A DNA stretch of 64,000 nucleotides from positions 48,331 to 112,330 of the forward strand of contig NZ_LGHZ01000003.1 in the NCBI RefSeq assembly GCF_001266615.1, in the 5' to 3' direction. The notes beneath the pieces are model-generated. The model ran no database searches and was not told where the DNA came from. It saw only the letters and a program-made list of their open reading frames with translations. Below are positions 1 through 9,760 of this stretch, in pieces; the stretch's first letter is position 1; every line of letters begins with the position of its first letter. This stretch comes from Kluyvera genomosp. 1. Its GTDB lineage: Bacteria; Pseudomonadota; Gammaproteobacteria; Enterobacterales; Enterobacteriaceae. The position numbers were made by a program, and so were the translations under genes.

Positions 1-460
1 CTACACCGCCTGCTGCGGCATGGAACAGGAACGGCTCACCGGGTTTGATTTCGTAGGTTTTGCGCAGCAGATAAAAGACCGTCAGGCCTTTGAGGAATGA
101 GGCAGCGGCCTGTTCGTAGGAGATGGCCGCCGGGAGTAGGGCAACTTTATCCGCCGGGACGTTATGCACTGAACTGTAAGCGCCGAGCCCGGATTGAGCG
201 TAAACTACGCGATCGCCCGCTTTGATGTGCTTCACGTTACTGCCCACTTGGCTGACGACGCCAGCGGCTTCGGTACCCAGCCCGCTTGGCATCGATGGCG
301 GCGGGTAGAGGCCGCTGCGGATGTAGGTGTCGATGTAGTTAATGCCGATCGCTTTGTTTTCCACCTGCACTTCGTTTTCGGCAGGGGCGTTGGGGGTGAA
401 TTCGACGGCGTTTAGCACTTCAGGGCCGCCATGTTTGCTAAATTCAATACGGGTTGCCAT
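1..460 (-). CDS. qor: Quinone oxidoreductase (NADPH:quinone reductase, zeta-crystallin family), C-terminus beyond window
   Basis: The minus-strand frame from the ATG at 460 reads MATRIEFSKHGGPEVL and runs open to the window edge, so only about the first 153 residues are present. The visible part holds the N-terminal GroES-like fold of the medium-chain dehydrogenase/reductase superfamily (GTEAAGVV, GDRVVYAQSGLGAYS). It lacks the zinc-ligand pattern of true alcohol dehydrogenases, as expected for Qor. The family reduces quinones with NADPH in the cytoplasm. The gene is divergent from dnaB across about 60 bp, the same arrangement as in E. coli. A GGAGG-type ribosome site sits just upstream of the ATG. 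Confidence 0.93.
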   Translation of the reverse strand, partial: MATRIEFSKHGGPEVLNAVEFTPNAPAENEVQVENKAIGINYIDTYIRSGLYPPPSMPSGLGTEAAGVVSQVGSNVKHIKAGDRVVYAQSGLGAYSSVHNVPADKVALLPAAISYEQAAASFLKGLTVFYLLRKTYEIKPGEPFLFHAAAGGV

Positions 461-523
461 GCTTCCTCCAGAACAATGTGGTAATCTTTCGACCCACTCT
501 TTATCTCGGTAATACCATTCACT

Positions 524-1939
524 ATGGCAGCAAATAAACCCTTCAACAAACCTCAAACCGAAGCTCGCGAACGCGATTTTCAGGTGGCAGGTCTGAAAGT
601 ACCGCCGCACTCGATTGAAGCGGAACAATCGGTGTTGGGCGGTTTAATGTTGGATAACGAGCGCTGGGACGATGTCGCCGAGCGCGTCGTCGCCGACGAT
701 TTCTACACGCGCCCGCACCGTCACATCTTCACAGAGATGGGCCGTTTGCAGGAAGGCGGGAGCCCAATTGACCTGATTACGCTCGCGGAATCGCTGGAGC
801 GACAGGGGCAGTTGGACAGCGTTGGTGGTTTTGCCTATCTGGCAGAATTATCAAAAAACACGCCAAGTGCGGCAAACATTAGTGCTTACGCCGATATCGT
901 CCGTGAACGTGCGGTTGTGCGTGAGATGATTGCGGTCGCTAATGAAATCGCCGAAGCCGGTTTCGATCCGCAGGGTCGCACCAGCGAAGATCTGCTGGAC
1001 CTGGCCGAGTCCCGCGTCTTTAAAATTGCCGAAAGCCGCGCCAACAAAGACGAAGGTCCGAGAAACATCACCGAAGTGCTTGACGCCACCGTGGCGCGTA
1101 TTGAGCAGCTATTCCAGCAGCCGCACGACGGTGTGACCGGGGTGAATACCGGCTATGACGATCTCAACAAAAAAACCGCCGGTCTGCAGCCGTCGGATTT
1201 GATTATCGTCGCCGCACGTCCGTCGATGGGTAAAACGACATTTGCAATGAACCTCGTCGAAAATGCGGCGATGTTGCAAGATAAACCGGTTCTTATCTTC
1301 AGTCTTGAGATGCCCTCTGAGCAGATTATGATGCGTTCCCTGGCGTCGCTGTCGCGCGTTGACCAGACCCGCATTCGTACCGGCCAGCTCGATGATGAGG
1401 ACTGGGCGCGTATCTCCGGCACCATGGGGATCCTGCTGGAAAAACGGAATATCTATATTGATGATTCCTCCGGCCTGACGCCAACGGAAGTGCGCTCCCG
1501 CGCGCGTCGTATCGCCCGTGAACACGGCGGTATCGGTCTTATCATGATCGACTACCTGCAGCTGATGCGCGTGCCGTCGCTTTCCGATAACCGTACGTTG
1601 GAAATCGCAGAAATTTCCCGCTCTCTCAAAGCCTTGGCCAAAGAATTACACGTGCCGGTGGTAGCGCTGTCGCAGCTTAACCGCTCCCTGGAACAACGTG
1701 CGGATAAACGCCCGGTCAACTCTGACCTGCGTGAATCTGGCTCCATCGAGCAGGATGCCGACTTAATCATGTTCATCTATCGTGATGAGGTTTATCACGA
1801 AAACAGTGATTTAAAAGGCATCGCTGAGATTATTATTGGTAAACAGCGTAACGGTCCTATCGGTACGGTACGCCTGACCTTTAACGGTCAGTGGTCGCGT
1901 TTCGATAACTACGCTGGCCCGCAGTACGACGACGAATAA
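524..1939 (+). CDS. dnaB: Replicative DNA helicase DnaB
   Basis: At 471 residues this equals the E. coli DnaB length. DnaB is the ring-shaped 5'-3' helicase that unwinds the replication fork and recruits primase. The N-terminal domain (about residues 30-130, SIEAEQSVLGGLM) is followed by a linker and a RecA-like ATPase domain. The Walker A motif ARPSMGKTT has its lysine at residue 237, the Walker B-like stretch is LIMIDYLQLM, and later come LSQLNRSLEQR and the DLRESGSIEQDAD arginine-finger region. There is no intein. The start at 524 follows the short divergent promoter region shared with qor. The next gene downstream, alr, is separated by an ERIC repeat. Confidence 0.98.
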   Translation: MAANKPFNKPQTEARERDFQVAGLKVPPHSIEAEQSVLGGLMLDNERWDDVAERVVADDFYTRPHRHIFTEMGRLQEGGSPIDLITLAESLERQGQLDSVGGFAYLAELSKNTPSAANISAYADIVRERAVVREMIAVANEIAEAGFDPQGRTSEDLLDLAESRVFKIAESRANKDEGPRNITEVLDATVARIEQLFQQPHDGVTGVNTGYDDLNKKTAGLQPSDLIIVAARPSMGKTTFAMNLVENAAMLQDKPVLIFSLEMPSEQIMMRSLASLSRVDQTRIRTGQLDDEDWARISGTMGILLEKRNIYIDDSSGLTPTEVRSRARRIAREHGGIGLIMIDYLQLMRVPSLSDNRTLEIAEISRSLKALAKELHVPVVALSQLNRSLEQRADKRPVNSDLRESGSIEQDADLIMFIYRDEVYHENSDLKGIAEIIIGKQRNGPIGTVRLTFNGQWSRFDNYAGPQYDDE

Positions 1940-1957
1940 CAACACTGAATCAGGTTT

Positions 1958-2082
1958 TACCCTAAATAATTCGAGTTGCAGGAAGGCGGCAAGGGAGTGA
2001 ATCCCCAGGAACTTACCCGAGTAAGTGATTGGGGTGAGCGAGCGCTGCCAACGCACCTGCAACTTGAAGTATGACGGGGATA
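1958..2082. repeat. ERIC element (enterobacterial repetitive intergenic consensus)
   Basis: A palindromic element of about 125 bp. Its core GTGAATCCCCAGGAACTTAC and AAGTGATTGGGGTGAGCG closely match the two halves targeted by standard ERIC PCR primers. The outer ends are imperfect inverted repeats (CGAGTTGCAGG on the left, CCTGCAACTTGAAG on the right). It fills most of the dnaB-alr gap and ends 29 bp before the alr ATG, so it would be transcribed as a long hairpin in any dnaB-alr readthrough RNA. Confidence 0.93.
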
Positions 2083-2111
2083 CTCAAGCAAACACTTATC
2101 AAGGAACACAA

Positions 2112-3191
2112 ATGCAAGCGGCAACTGTAGTCATTAACCGCCGCGCTCTGCGACACAACCTGCAACGTCTGCGTGAGCTGGCACCTGCCAGCAAGCTGGT
2201 TGCGGTGGTGAAAGCGAACGCTTACGGACACGGCCTCCTCGAGACCGCGCGAACGCTCCCCGACGCTGATGCTTTTGGCGTTGCCCGTCTTGAAGAGGCA
2301 CTGCGCCTGCGCGACGGCGGTATCACGCAGCCGATCCTGCTGCTGGAAGGCTTCTTTAACGCCACTGACCTGCCGACCATTGCGACGCAGCGCCTGCATA
2401 CTGCCGTACACAATATTGAGCAGCTTGAAGCGCTGGAAGCCGCCGAAATCAGTGAGCCGGTGACCGTGTGGATGAAACTCGATACCGGTATGCACCGCTT
2501 GGGTGTTCGCCCGGAAGAAGCTGAAGCCTTCTACCAGCGCCTGAGCCAGTGTAAAAACGTCCGCCAGCCGGTCAATATCGTTAGCCATTTTGCCCGCGCC
2601 GACGAGCCTGACTGTGGGGCGACGGAACGCCAGCTGGATATCTTCAATACCTTTACCGCAGGCAAACCGGGGCTGCGCTCCATCGCCGCTTCTGGCGGCA
2701 TTCTGCTGTGGCCACAATCACATTTCGACTGGGCGCGTCCCGGCATTATTCTCTACGGCGTATCGCCCCTGGAGCAAAAGCCATGGGGCCCGGATTTCGG
2801 CATGCAGCCGGTGATGTCGCTGACCTCCAGTCTGATTGCGGTGCGCGAGCACAAAGCCGGCGAAGCCGTAGGCTACGGCGGCACCTGGATTAGTGAGCGC
2901 GACACCCGCCTGGGCGTGGTAGCGATGGGCTATGGCGATGGTTATCCTCGTGCCGCGCCATCCGGAACGCCGGTGCTGATCAACGGCCGTGAAGTACCGA
3001 TTGTTGGCCGTGTGGCGATGGATATGATTTGCGTTGATCTGGGGCCTGAAGCGGAAGATAAAACCGGTGATACGGCCATCATGTGGGGCCAGGGGCTGCC
3101 GGTTGAACGCATCGCGGAAATCACAAAAGTAAGTGCTTACGAACTTATCACGCGACTGACGTCGCGCGTCGCGATGAAGTATATTGATTAA
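2112..3191 (+). CDS. alr: Alanine racemase, biosynthetic, PLP-dependent
   Basis: This enzyme interconverts L- and D-alanine to supply D-alanine for peptidoglycan. The start at 2112 ([16 protein letters not shown]) gives 359 residues, the E. coli Alr length. The longer frame beginning at 2025 would begin inside the ERIC element and adds 29 residues of repeat-derived sequence, so it is rejected. The PLP lysine lies in [10 protein letters not shown] at residue 34, and the catalytic tyrosine of the opposite face in VGYGGTW is residue 255. An N-terminal TIM barrel and a C-terminal beta domain are expected. AAGGAACAC before the ATG is the likely ribosome site. Confidence 0.97.
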   Translation: MQAATVVINRRALRHNLQRLRELAPASKLVAVVKANAYGHGLLETARTLPDADAFGVARLEEALRLRDGGITQPILLLEGFFNATDLPTIATQRLHTAVHNIEQLEALEAAEISEPVTVWMKLDTGMHRLGVRPEEAEAFYQRLSQCKNVRQPVNIVSHFARADEPDCGATERQLDIFNTFTAGKPGLRSIAASGGILLWPQSHFDWARPGIILYGVSPLEQKPWGPDFGMQPVMSLTSSLIAVREHKAGEAVGYGGTWISERDTRLGVVAMGYGDGYPRAAPSGTPVLINGREVPIVGRVAMDMICVDLGPEAEDKTGDTAIMWGQGLPVERIAEITKVSAYELITRLTSRVAMKYID

Positions 3192-3207
3192 GCGTTAACG
3201 CCACACC

Positions 3208-3232
3208 ACCCGGCGTCGCCATACGACGCCGG
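3208..3232. terminator. Hairpin downstream of alr
   Basis: A perfect 10-bp inverted repeat (CCCGGCGTCG / CGACGCCGGG) with a 5-nt loop, 16 bp after the alr stop. No T-run follows, so it may act as a REP-like 3' stabiliser rather than a strict intrinsic terminator. Confidence 0.55.
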
Positions 3233-3320
3233 GTAAAACCCGCAACTACCTCTCGACCTTCCGCACCATCCGGTTTATTGTGTTATTTCCTGCCTTTCTG
3301 TAAACCTGGAGAACCATCGC

Positions 3321-4514
3321 GTGTTTCAAAAAGTTGACGCCTATGCGGGCGACCCCATTCTTTCGTTAATGGAACGCTTCAAAGAAGATCCGCGCAGCGA
3401 CAAAGTTAACCTCAGCATCGGCCTGTACTACAACGAAGACGGCATCATTCCGCAGCTGCAGGCAGTGGCGCAAGCCGAAGCGCGTCTGAACGCGCAACCA
3501 CACGGGGCGTCTTTGTATCTGCCGATGGAAGGGCTTAATAGCTACCGTCACACCGTGGCACCGCTGCTGTTTGGCGCGGATAACCCGGTTCTCCAGCAGC
3601 ATCGCGTGGCGACAATTCAAACCCTCGGTGGCTCCGGCGCGCTGAAGGTTGGCGCCGACTTCCTCAAGCGCTACTTCCCGGATTCCGGTGTCTGGGTCAG
3701 CGACCCGACCTGGGAAAACCATATCGCGATTTTTGAAGGTGCGGGCTTTACCGTCGGCACATATCCGTGGTTCGACAGCGAAACCAACGGTGTGCGCGTT
3801 GATGCGCTGCTGGAAAAACTCAACACGCTACCAGCGCGCAGCATCGTGCTGCTGCATCCGTGTTGTCATAACCCAACCGGTGCCGATCTCACGCCTGCGC
3901 AGTGGGACGCGGTGGTTGAGGTGCTGAAAGCTCGTGAGCTGATTCCGTTCCTCGACATCGCCTACCAGGGCTTTGGCGCGGGGATGGATGAAGATGCCTA
4001 TGCGATCCGCGCGATTGCCGCTGCCGGTTTACCTGCGCTGGTTAGCAACTCGTTCTCCAAAATCTTCTCGCTGTACGGCGAGCGCATCGGCGGCCTGTCA
4101 ATTATCTGTGAGGATAATGAAACCGCGCTGCGCGTGCTGGGCCAGCTGAAAGCGACCGTGCGCCGTAACTACTCTAGCCCACCGAATTTCGGGGCGCAGG
4201 TAGTGGCTGCAGTGCTGGGTGATGCTGAGCTTAAAGCTAACTGGTTGGCGGAAGTGGAAGGGATGCGTACGCGTATTCTTGAGATGCGTCAGGCGCTGGT
4301 CAATGTGCTAAAAGAAGAGATACCAAACGGTAATTTCGACTACCTGCTTAAGCAGCGTGGGATGTTTAGCTACACTGGTCTGAGCGCGCAGCAGGTCGAT
4401 AGACTGCGCGAAGAATTCGGTGTTTATCTGATCGCCAGCGGCCGTATGTGCGTTGCGGGACTTAACAGCCGTAACGTCCAGCAAGTTGCCAAAGCCTTTG
4501 CTGCTGTGATGTAA
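3321..4514 (+). CDS. tyrB: Aromatic-amino-acid aminotransferase (tyrosine aminotransferase)
   Basis: A PLP class I aminotransferase that makes the last step of Tyr and Phe synthesis and can also act on Leu and Asp. It has 397 residues, as in E. coli TyrB. Translation begins at a GTG (3321) preceded by [23 protein letters not shown] is the conserved N-terminus. The Schiff-base lysine is in [14 protein letters not shown] at residue 247, and [13 protein letters not shown] and the C-terminal [10 protein letters not shown] are family motifs. In E. coli the gene is repressed by TyrR with tyrosine. I could not identify a convincing TyrR box in the 130-bp upstream gap. Confidence 0.97.
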   Translation: MFQKVDAYAGDPILSLMERFKEDPRSDKVNLSIGLYYNEDGIIPQLQAVAQAEARLNAQPHGASLYLPMEGLNSYRHTVAPLLFGADNPVLQQHRVATIQTLGGSGALKVGADFLKRYFPDSGVWVSDPTWENHIAIFEGAGFTVGTYPWFDSETNGVRVDALLEKLNTLPARSIVLLHPCCHNPTGADLTPAQWDAVVEVLKARELIPFLDIAYQGFGAGMDEDAYAIRAIAAAGLPALVSNSFSKIFSLYGERIGGLSIICEDNETALRVLGQLKATVRRNYSSPPNFGAQVVAAVLGDAELKANWLAEVEGMRTRILEMRQALVNVLKEEIPNGNFDYLLKQRGMFSYTGLSAQQVDRLREEFGVYLIASGRMCVAGLNSRNVQQVAKAFAAVM

Positions 4515-4523
4515 GTGGGTGCT

Positions 4524-4563
4524 CACTCTGGCTCTGAGTTAAGCGCTGAGCCAGAGTGCTTTC
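4524..4563 (+). terminator. Intrinsic terminator-like hairpin after tyrB
   Basis: An 11-bp perfect stem (CACTCTGGCTC / GAGCCAGAGTG) starts 10 bp after the tyrB stop. It is followed by CTTTCCT, a weak T-rich tail. Confidence 0.7.
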
Positions 4564-4711
4564 CTGAAATCAAAATGTGATCCCCTTACTTTTTCCAGGA
4601 TTATTCTTAGAAAACCCTTCCTTTCATCGACCTCAGACGGTAAGGTCGCAGTGCTTTGTGAAAGCACGACTGACTCTAAAACAATAACGAATCGACGAAT
4701 TAAGGGAAAAC

Positions 4712-5425
4712 ATGCGCAAGATTACGCAGGCTCTCAGTGCCGTCTGCTTGTTATTTGCACTGAATGCTTCGGTGACGGCCCACGCGTCGTCGCCCTCTCC
4801 ACTGTACCCAGGGACTGATATCGCGAAACTTGCTGAGCAAGCGCCTATCCATTGGGTTTCCGTGGCTCAAATTGAAAATAGTCTGCTTGGTCATCCGCCG
4901 ATGGCCGTTGGTTTTGATATCGACGATACCGTGTTGTTCTCAAGCCCGGGCTTCTGGCGCGGGCAAAGAACTTATTCTCCGGACAGCGAAGACTATCTGA
5001 AAAACCCAGAGTTCTGGGAAAAGATGAATAACGGTTGGGATGCTTTCAGTATTCCGAAAGAAGTCGCGCGCTCGCTGATTGCGATGCACGTGAAGCGTGG
5101 CGATAGCATCTACTTTGTCACCGGCCGTAGCCAGACGAAAACCGAAACCGTGTCGAAAACGCTGCAGGATGATTTCCTGATCCCTGGAGCCAGTATGAAT
5201 CCGGTGATTTTTGCCGGCGATCATCCGGGGCAGAACAGCAAGACGCAGTGGCTGAAAGAGAAGAATATCCGGGTGTTCTACGGCGATTCTGACAACGACA
5301 TCACCGCTGCGCGAGAAGTCGGGGCCAGAGGGATCCGCGTGCTGCGAGCCTCAAACTCCACTTACCGTCCGCTGCCGCAGGCCGGTGCCTTCAATGAAGA
5401 AGTGATTGTTAACTCCGAGTACTGA
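4712..5425 (+). CDS. aphA: Class B acid phosphatase, periplasmic, HAD (DDDD) superfamily
   Basis: AphA is a tetrameric Mg2+-dependent periplasmic phosphatase and phosphotransferase acting on nucleotides and other phosphomonoesters. Its 237 residues match E. coli AphA. A signal peptide of about 25 residues ([20 protein letters not shown]...HAS) is visible. The HAD motif [10 protein letters not shown] places the nucleophile Asp at residue 69 and the acid/base Asp at 71 of the precursor. FVTGRS and [11 protein letters not shown] are motifs 2 and 4. yjbQ, which follows aphA in E. coli, is absent here, so yjbR is next. The 5' leader holds a 7-bp hairpin (GTGCTTT / AAAGCAC at 4651-4667) of unknown meaning. 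Confidence 0.96.
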   Translation: MRKITQALSAVCLLFALNASVTAHASSPSPLYPGTDIAKLAEQAPIHWVSVAQIENSLLGHPPMAVGFDIDDTVLFSSPGFWRGQRTYSPDSEDYLKNPEFWEKMNNGWDAFSIPKEVARSLIAMHVKRGDSIYFVTGRSQTKTETVSKTLQDDFLIPGASMNPVIFAGDHPGQNSKTQWLKEKNIRVFYGDSDNDITAAREVGARGIRVLRASNSTYRPLPQAGAFNEEVIVNSEY

Positions 5426-5433
5426 TCGCCCGA

Positions 5434-5455
5434 CTAAAAAATGATGCTTTTTTAG
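5434..5455 (+). terminator. A/T hairpin after aphA
   Basis: An 8-bp inverted repeat, CTAAAAAA / TTTTTTAG, with a 6-nt loop, 8 bp downstream of the aphA stop. It is A/T-only apart from the ends, so it is a weak terminator candidate. Confidence 0.4.
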
Positions 5456-5555
5456 GCAAAATAATTCGCTGGAAGGTTTAACCTTTCGGCGTCTTGTTGC
5501 ACACTGAAGATGATGATTTTTTGCACAGATAGCGGTAAGACAAAGGAGTATAACG

Positions 5556-5909
5556 ATGACCAGTTCGGATCTTCTGCTGTACTGCATGGCTAAGCGTGGC
5601 GCGGAACAGAGCGTACACAGCGACTGGAAGGCAACTCAGATTAAAGTGGCCGATGTGCTTTTCGCGATGGTAAAGGATGTGGAAGACCGTCCGGCGGTTT
5701 CGCTGAAAAGCAGCCCCGAACTGGCAGAACTGCTGCGCCAGCAGCATAAAGATGTACGCCCAAGCCGCCATCTTAATAAAGCGCACTGGAGCACGGTGTA
5801 TTTAGATGGTTCGCTGCCCGACTCGCAGATTTACTATCTGGTTGATGCGTCGTATCAGCTGGCGGTAGAGCTGCTGCCGGAAACGCTCCGGCAGCAGATG
5901 TACTCGTGA
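5556..5909 (+). CDS. yjbR: MmcQ/YjbR family protein, CyaY-like fold, function unknown
   Basis: 117 residues, closely matching E. coli YjbR in the motifs AEQSVHSDWKATQIKV and RPSRHLNKAHWSTVYLDGSLPD. The family has a CyaY/DNA-binding-like alpha/beta fold, but no established biochemical role. The ATG at 5556 is preceded by AAAGGAG. The stop codon (5907-5909) directly abuts the convergent uvrA stop at 5910, so there is no space for a terminator between the two genes. Confidence 0.92.
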   Translation: MTSSDLLLYCMAKRGAEQSVHSDWKATQIKVADVLFAMVKDVEDRPAVSLKSSPELAELLRQQHKDVRPSRHLNKAHWSTVYLDGSLPDSQIYYLVDASYQLAVELLPETLRQQMYS

Positions 5910-8735
5910 TTATGACAATAGCGGCTTCAGGAAGCGCGCGGTGTGCGAGGCTTCGCAGTTAGCCACCGTTTCCGGCGTGCCGGAAACGAGGATTTCACCG
6001 CCGCCGCTACCGCCTTCCGGACCCAGGTCGACAATCCAGTCGGCCGTTTTAATCACGTCCAGGTTATGCTCAATCACCACGATGGTATTGCCCTGATCCC
6101 TGAGCTGATGCAGCACTTCCAGTAGCTGTTGAATATCGGCAAAGTGCAGACCGGTCGTTGGCTCATCCAGGATGTACAGCGTCTGGCCGGTCCCGCGTTT
6201 TGACAGTTCACGCGCCAGCTTCACGCGCTGCGCTTCACCACCGGACAGCGTAGTAGCTGACTGGCCCAGACGAATGTAGGTCAGACCTACGTCCATCAGG
6301 GTTTGCAGCTTACGCGCCAGCGCGGGTACGGCGTCGAAGAACTCACGTGCTTCTTCGATGGTCATATCCAGCACTTCGTGAATGGTTTTGCCTTTGTACT
6401 TAATTTCCAGCGTTTCGCGGTTATAGCGTTTGCCTTTGCACTGATCGCACGGCACGTAGATATCCGGCAGGAAGTGCATTTCAACTTTGATAACCCCGTC
6501 GCCCTGACAGGCTTCACAGCGTCCGCCGCGGACGTTAAAGCTAAAGCGCCCTGGCGTATAGCCGCGTGAACGAGACTCCGGCACGCCGGCAAACAGTTCA
6601 CGCACCGGCGTAAAGACGCCGGTATAGGTCGCCGGGTTGGAGCGCGGCGTACGGCCGATTGGGCTCTGGTCGATATCGATAACTTTATCGAAATGTTCCA
6701 GCCCCTGAACGTCGCGGTACGGCGCGGGTTCGGCGATGGTGGCGCCGTTCAACTGAGTTTGTGCAATCGGGAACAGCGTGTCGTTAATCAGCGTCGACTT
6801 ACCCGAACCGGACACGCCGGTGATGCAGGTAAACAGGCCGACCGGCAGCGTCAGGGTCACATCTTTTAGGTTGTTGCCTGAAGCCCCCGTCAGCTTAAGC
6901 ACTTTTTCTGGATCGGCCGGAACGCGGTTTTTCGGTACTTCAATTTTACGTTTGCCGCTCATGAACTGCCCGGTTAACGACTCCGGCACCGCCATAATGT
7001 CGTCCAGCGTCCCTTCGGCAACCACCTGACCGCCGTGCACGCCCGCGCCCGGACCGATATCGATAACGTGGTCAGCGGCGCGAATGGCGTCTTCGTCGTG
7101 TTCAACCACAATCACCGTGTTACCAAGGTTACGCAGGTGAACCAGTGTTCCCAGCAGGCGTTCGTTGTCGCGCTGGTGCAGACCGATTGACGGCTCATCC
7201 AGTACGTACATCACGCCCACCAGACCTGCGCCAATTTGGCTGGCCAGACGAATACGCTGCGCTTCACCGCCGGACAGCGTTTCCGCCGAACGAGATAGCG
7301 TCAGATAATTCAGGCCGACGTTGACCAGGAACTTGAGACGATCGCCAATCTCTTTCAGCACTTTTTCGGCAATTTTAGCCCGTTGACCGGCCAGCTTCAG
7401 GTTAGTGAAGAAGTCCAGTGCGTGGCCGATGCTCATGTCTGAAATGGTTGGTAGCGGCGTATTTTCAACGTAAACATGGCGCGCTTCACGGCGCAGACGC
7501 GTCCCGTCACAGCTGGTGCAGGAGCGGTTGCTGATAAATTTCGCCAGCTCTTCGCGTACCGCACTCGATTCCGTTTCCTTATAGCGGCGCTCCATATTAT
7601 GCAGCACGCCTTCGAACGGATGACGGCGTACGGAGGTGTCGCCACGATCGTTGATGTATTTGAATTCAATCGATTCTTTACCCGAACCGTACAGAATAGC
7701 CTTCTGCGCGACCGCGCCCAGGCTATCCCATGGGGCTTCCACATCAAACTGGTAATGCTCTGCCAGCGACTTCAGCATTTGGAAGTAGTAGAAATTGCGG
7801 CGATCCCAACCGCGAATCGCGCCGCCGGCAAGCGACAGCTCTGGGTTTTGGATCACACGGTCAGGGTCGAAATACTGCTGTACACCCAGGCCGTCACAGG
7901 TCGGGCAGGCACCGGCCGGGTTGTTGAATGAGAACAGGCGCGGTTCGAGTTCACGCATGCTGTAGCCGCAGATTGGGCAGGCGAAGTTGGCGGAGAACAG
8001 CAGTTCTTCCGCTTTTGGGTCGTCCATGTCGGAGACCACCGCCGTACCGCCGGAAAGCTCCAGTGCGGTTTCAAAGGATTCAGCCAGGCGCTGCGCCAGA
8101 TCGTCGCGAACCTTAAAGCGGTCGATAACCACTTCAATGGTGTGTTTCTTTTGCAGTTCGAGCTTCGGCGGATCGGACAGATCGCAGACTTCGCCATCGA
8201 TACGTGCGCGGATATAGCCCTGGCTTGCCAGGTTTTCCAGCGTTTTGGTGTGCTCGCCTTTACGCTCTTTGATGATCGGTGCCAGCAGCATCAGGCGTTT
8301 GCCTTCTGGTTGCGACAGCACGTTATCGACCATTTGGCTGACGGTTTGCGCCGCCAGCGGCACGTCGTGATCCGGACAGCGCGGCTCGCCGACGCGGGCG
8401 TACAGCAGACGCAGATAGTCGTGAATCTCGGTAATGGTGCCGACGGTAGAACGCGGGTTGTGCGAGGTCGACTTCTGCTCGATGGAGATTGCCGGCGACA
8501 GCCCTTCAATATGATCGACGTCCGGCTTTTCCATCAGCGACAGGAACTGGCGCGCGTAGGCAGAAAGCGATTCTACATAGCGACGCTGCCCCTCGGCGTA
8601 GAGGGTGTCGAAAGCCAATGAGGATTTACCTGACCCAGAAAGCCCGGTCACGACAATCAGTTTGTCGCGTGGGATGACGAGGTTGATGTTTTTGAGATTA
8701 TGGGTGCGGGCGCCCCGAACTTCGATCTTATCCAT
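5910..8735 (-). CDS. uvrA: Excinuclease ABC subunit A
   Basis: UvrA is the damage-recognition ATPase of nucleotide excision repair. It loads UvrB at lesions. It has 941 residues against 940 in E. coli. Two ABC-type ATPase modules are visible: Walker [12 protein letters not shown] near residue 31 and [11 protein letters not shown] near 640, with signatures [12 protein letters not shown] and [12 protein letters not shown]. Zinc fingers show as CPICGY...CPTCDG and CEACQGDG...CDQCKG. The start is [14 protein letters not shown]. It is divergent from ssb, and the shared region carries a LexA box, so SOS induction is expected. Confidence 0.98.
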   Translation of the reverse strand: MDKIEVRGARTHNLKNINLVIPRDKLIVVTGLSGSGKSSLAFDTLYAEGQRRYVESLSAYARQFLSLMEKPDVDHIEGLSPAISIEQKSTSHNPRSTVGTITEIHDYLRLLYARVGEPRCPDHDVPLAAQTVSQMVDNVLSQPEGKRLMLLAPIIKERKGEHTKTLENLASQGYIRARIDGEVCDLSDPPKLELQKKHTIEVVIDRFKVRDDLAQRLAESFETALELSGGTAVVSDMDDPKAEELLFSANFACPICGYSMRELEPRLFSFNNPAGACPTCDGLGVQQYFDPDRVIQNPELSLAGGAIRGWDRRNFYYFQMLKSLAEHYQFDVEAPWDSLGAVAQKAILYGSGKESIEFKYINDRGDTSVRRHPFEGVLHNMERRYKETESSAVREELAKFISNRSCTSCDGTRLRREARHVYVENTPLPTISDMSIGHALDFFTNLKLAGQRAKIAEKVLKEIGDRLKFLVNVGLNYLTLSRSAETLSGGEAQRIRLASQIGAGLVGVMYVLDEPSIGLHQRDNERLLGTLVHLRNLGNTVIVVEHDEDAIRAADHVIDIGPGAGVHGGQVVAEGTLDDIMAVPESLTGQFMSGKRKIEVPKNRVPADPEKVLKLTGASGNNLKDVTLTLPVGLFTCITGVSGSGKSTLINDTLFPIAQTQLNGATIAEPAPYRDVQGLEHFDKVIDIDQSPIGRTPRSNPATYTGVFTPVRELFAGVPESRSRGYTPGRFSFNVRGGRCEACQGDGVIKVEMHFLPDIYVPCDQCKGKRYNRETLEIKYKGKTIHEVLDMTIEEAREFFDAVPALARKLQTLMDVGLTYIRLGQSATTLSGGEAQRVKLARELSKRGTGQTLYILDEPTTGLHFADIQQLLEVLHQLRDQGNTIVVIEHNLDVIKTADWIVDLGPEGGSGGGEILVSGTPETVANCEASHTARFLKPLLS

Positions 8736-8819
8736 TCACCTTTCCCGGTAGAAGATACACGGATTGCCTGGTTTGTTAGAAGGACAAACGGCAGAAACGG
8801 CTAATTATGACACAACTTA

Positions 8820-8839
8820 ACCTGAATGAATATACAGTA
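8820..8839 (-). promoter_or_regulatory. LexA (SOS) box of uvrA/ssb
   Basis: Read on the minus strand this 20-mer is TACTGTATATTCATTCAGGT, which is as I recall it identical to the E. coli uvrA operator. CTG and CAG ends flank a 10-bp spacer. It lies 85 bp upstream of the uvrA start in the uvrA-ssb divergent region and supports SOS control of uvrA and possibly ssb. Confidence 0.92.
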
Positions 8840-8988
8840 TTGGAATGCCGGATCGGGCGGTTGAAGAAAAATTGTAGAGTGACAAGATGTTTACTGGAAT
8901 CTGCATCGCGGCTATCAAAATACGGTCTGGAAATGATACACTGGCGCGTTTACACTTAATCAAGACACACTTTTCAGGAGAGACAAAC

Positions 8989-9516
8989 ATGGCCAGCAGA
9001 GGCGTAAACAAGGTGATTCTCGTCGGTAACCTGGGCCAGGACCCGGAAGTACGCTACATGCCGAATGGTGGCGCAGTTGCCAACATTACGCTGGCTACTT
9101 CCGAATCCTGGCGTGATAAAGCGACCGGTGAAATGAAAGAGCAGACCGAATGGCACCGCGTTGTGCTGTTTGGCAAGCTGGCGGAAGTTGCGGGTGAATA
9201 CCTGCGTAAAGGTTCTCAGGTCTATATCGAAGGCCAGCTGCGTACCCGTAAATGGACCGATCAGTCCGGTGCGGAAAAATACACCACTGAAGTTGTGGTT
9301 AACGTCGGTGGCACCATGCAGATGCTGGGCGGCCGTCAGGGCGGTGGCGCACCTGCAGGTGGCGGCCAGCAGCAGCAGGGCGGTTGGGGTCAGCCTCAGC
9401 AGCCACAGGGCGGCAACCAGTTCAGCGGCGGCGCGCAGTCTCGTCCGCAGCAACAGTCCGCTCCGGCACCGTCTAACGAACCACCAATGGACTTCGACGA
9501 CGATATCCCATTCTAA
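8989..9516 (+). CDS. ssb: Single-stranded DNA-binding protein
   Basis: The start at 8989 ([16 protein letters not shown]) follows CAGGAGAGACAAAC and gives 175 residues. The longer frame from 8887 reads into the promoter and is not used. Residues 1-112 form the OB fold that wraps ssDNA as a tetramer. A Gln/Gly-rich disordered linker ([19 protein letters not shown]) follows, then the conserved acidic tip MDFDDDIPF that recruits repair and replication partners. SSB protects ssDNA in replication, recombination and repair. Confidence 0.98.
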   Translation: MASRGVNKVILVGNLGQDPEVRYMPNGGAVANITLATSESWRDKATGEMKEQTEWHRVVLFGKLAEVAGEYLRKGSQVYIEGQLRTRKWTDQSGAEKYTTEVVVNVGGTMQMLGGRQGGGAPAGGGQQQQGGWGQPQQPQGGNQFSGGAQSRPQQQSAPAPSNEPPMDFDDDIPF

Positions 9517-9544
9517 GATTAGTGCTTCGCTAATTTAGACGATG

Positions 9545-9571
9545 AAAACCCTGCCTTGGCAGGGTTTTTTT
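9545..9571 (+). terminator. Intrinsic terminator of ssb
   Basis: Stem ACCCTGCC / GGCAGGGT with a 2-nt loop, preceded by A's and followed by seven T's, 30 bp past the ssb stop. Confidence 0.92.
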
Positions 9572-9717
9572 ACTTATTCCTTCCAACGATCTTCGCACCA
9601 TGAACCCCCATCAGCACCGTTTCGGTGCGCGAATTGCCTGCTTTAAAAAAACATCATAAGTAGTGATTTCCCGTAACATTAAGATAAATAAAGAAAATGA
9701 TATCTGGCACGGTTTGT

Positions 9718-9747
9718 GCCTACATTGATGTATACACTCATGTAGGC
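9718..9747. promoter_or_regulatory. Palindromic operator candidate for the downstream GntR/FCD regulator
   Basis: A 30-bp palindrome with perfect 8-bp outer arms (GCCTACAT / ATGTAGGC) and a perfect 8-bp core (TGTATACA), both centred at 9732/9733. The core is the kind of TGTnnACA half-palindrome bound by FadR/VanR-type GntR regulators. It ends 13 bp before the ATG of the HpxW-like gene, overlapping the likely transcription start or ribosome-site region. The matching regulator is probably the GntR gene at 12735. Confidence 0.65.
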
Positions 9748-9760
9748 AAGGTGACCGGCA

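Noticed and set aside
3233..3320. TyrR box upstream of tyrB
   Set aside because: TGTAAA is present near 3299 but the second half TTTACA is missing at the proper spacing, so I could not support a site.
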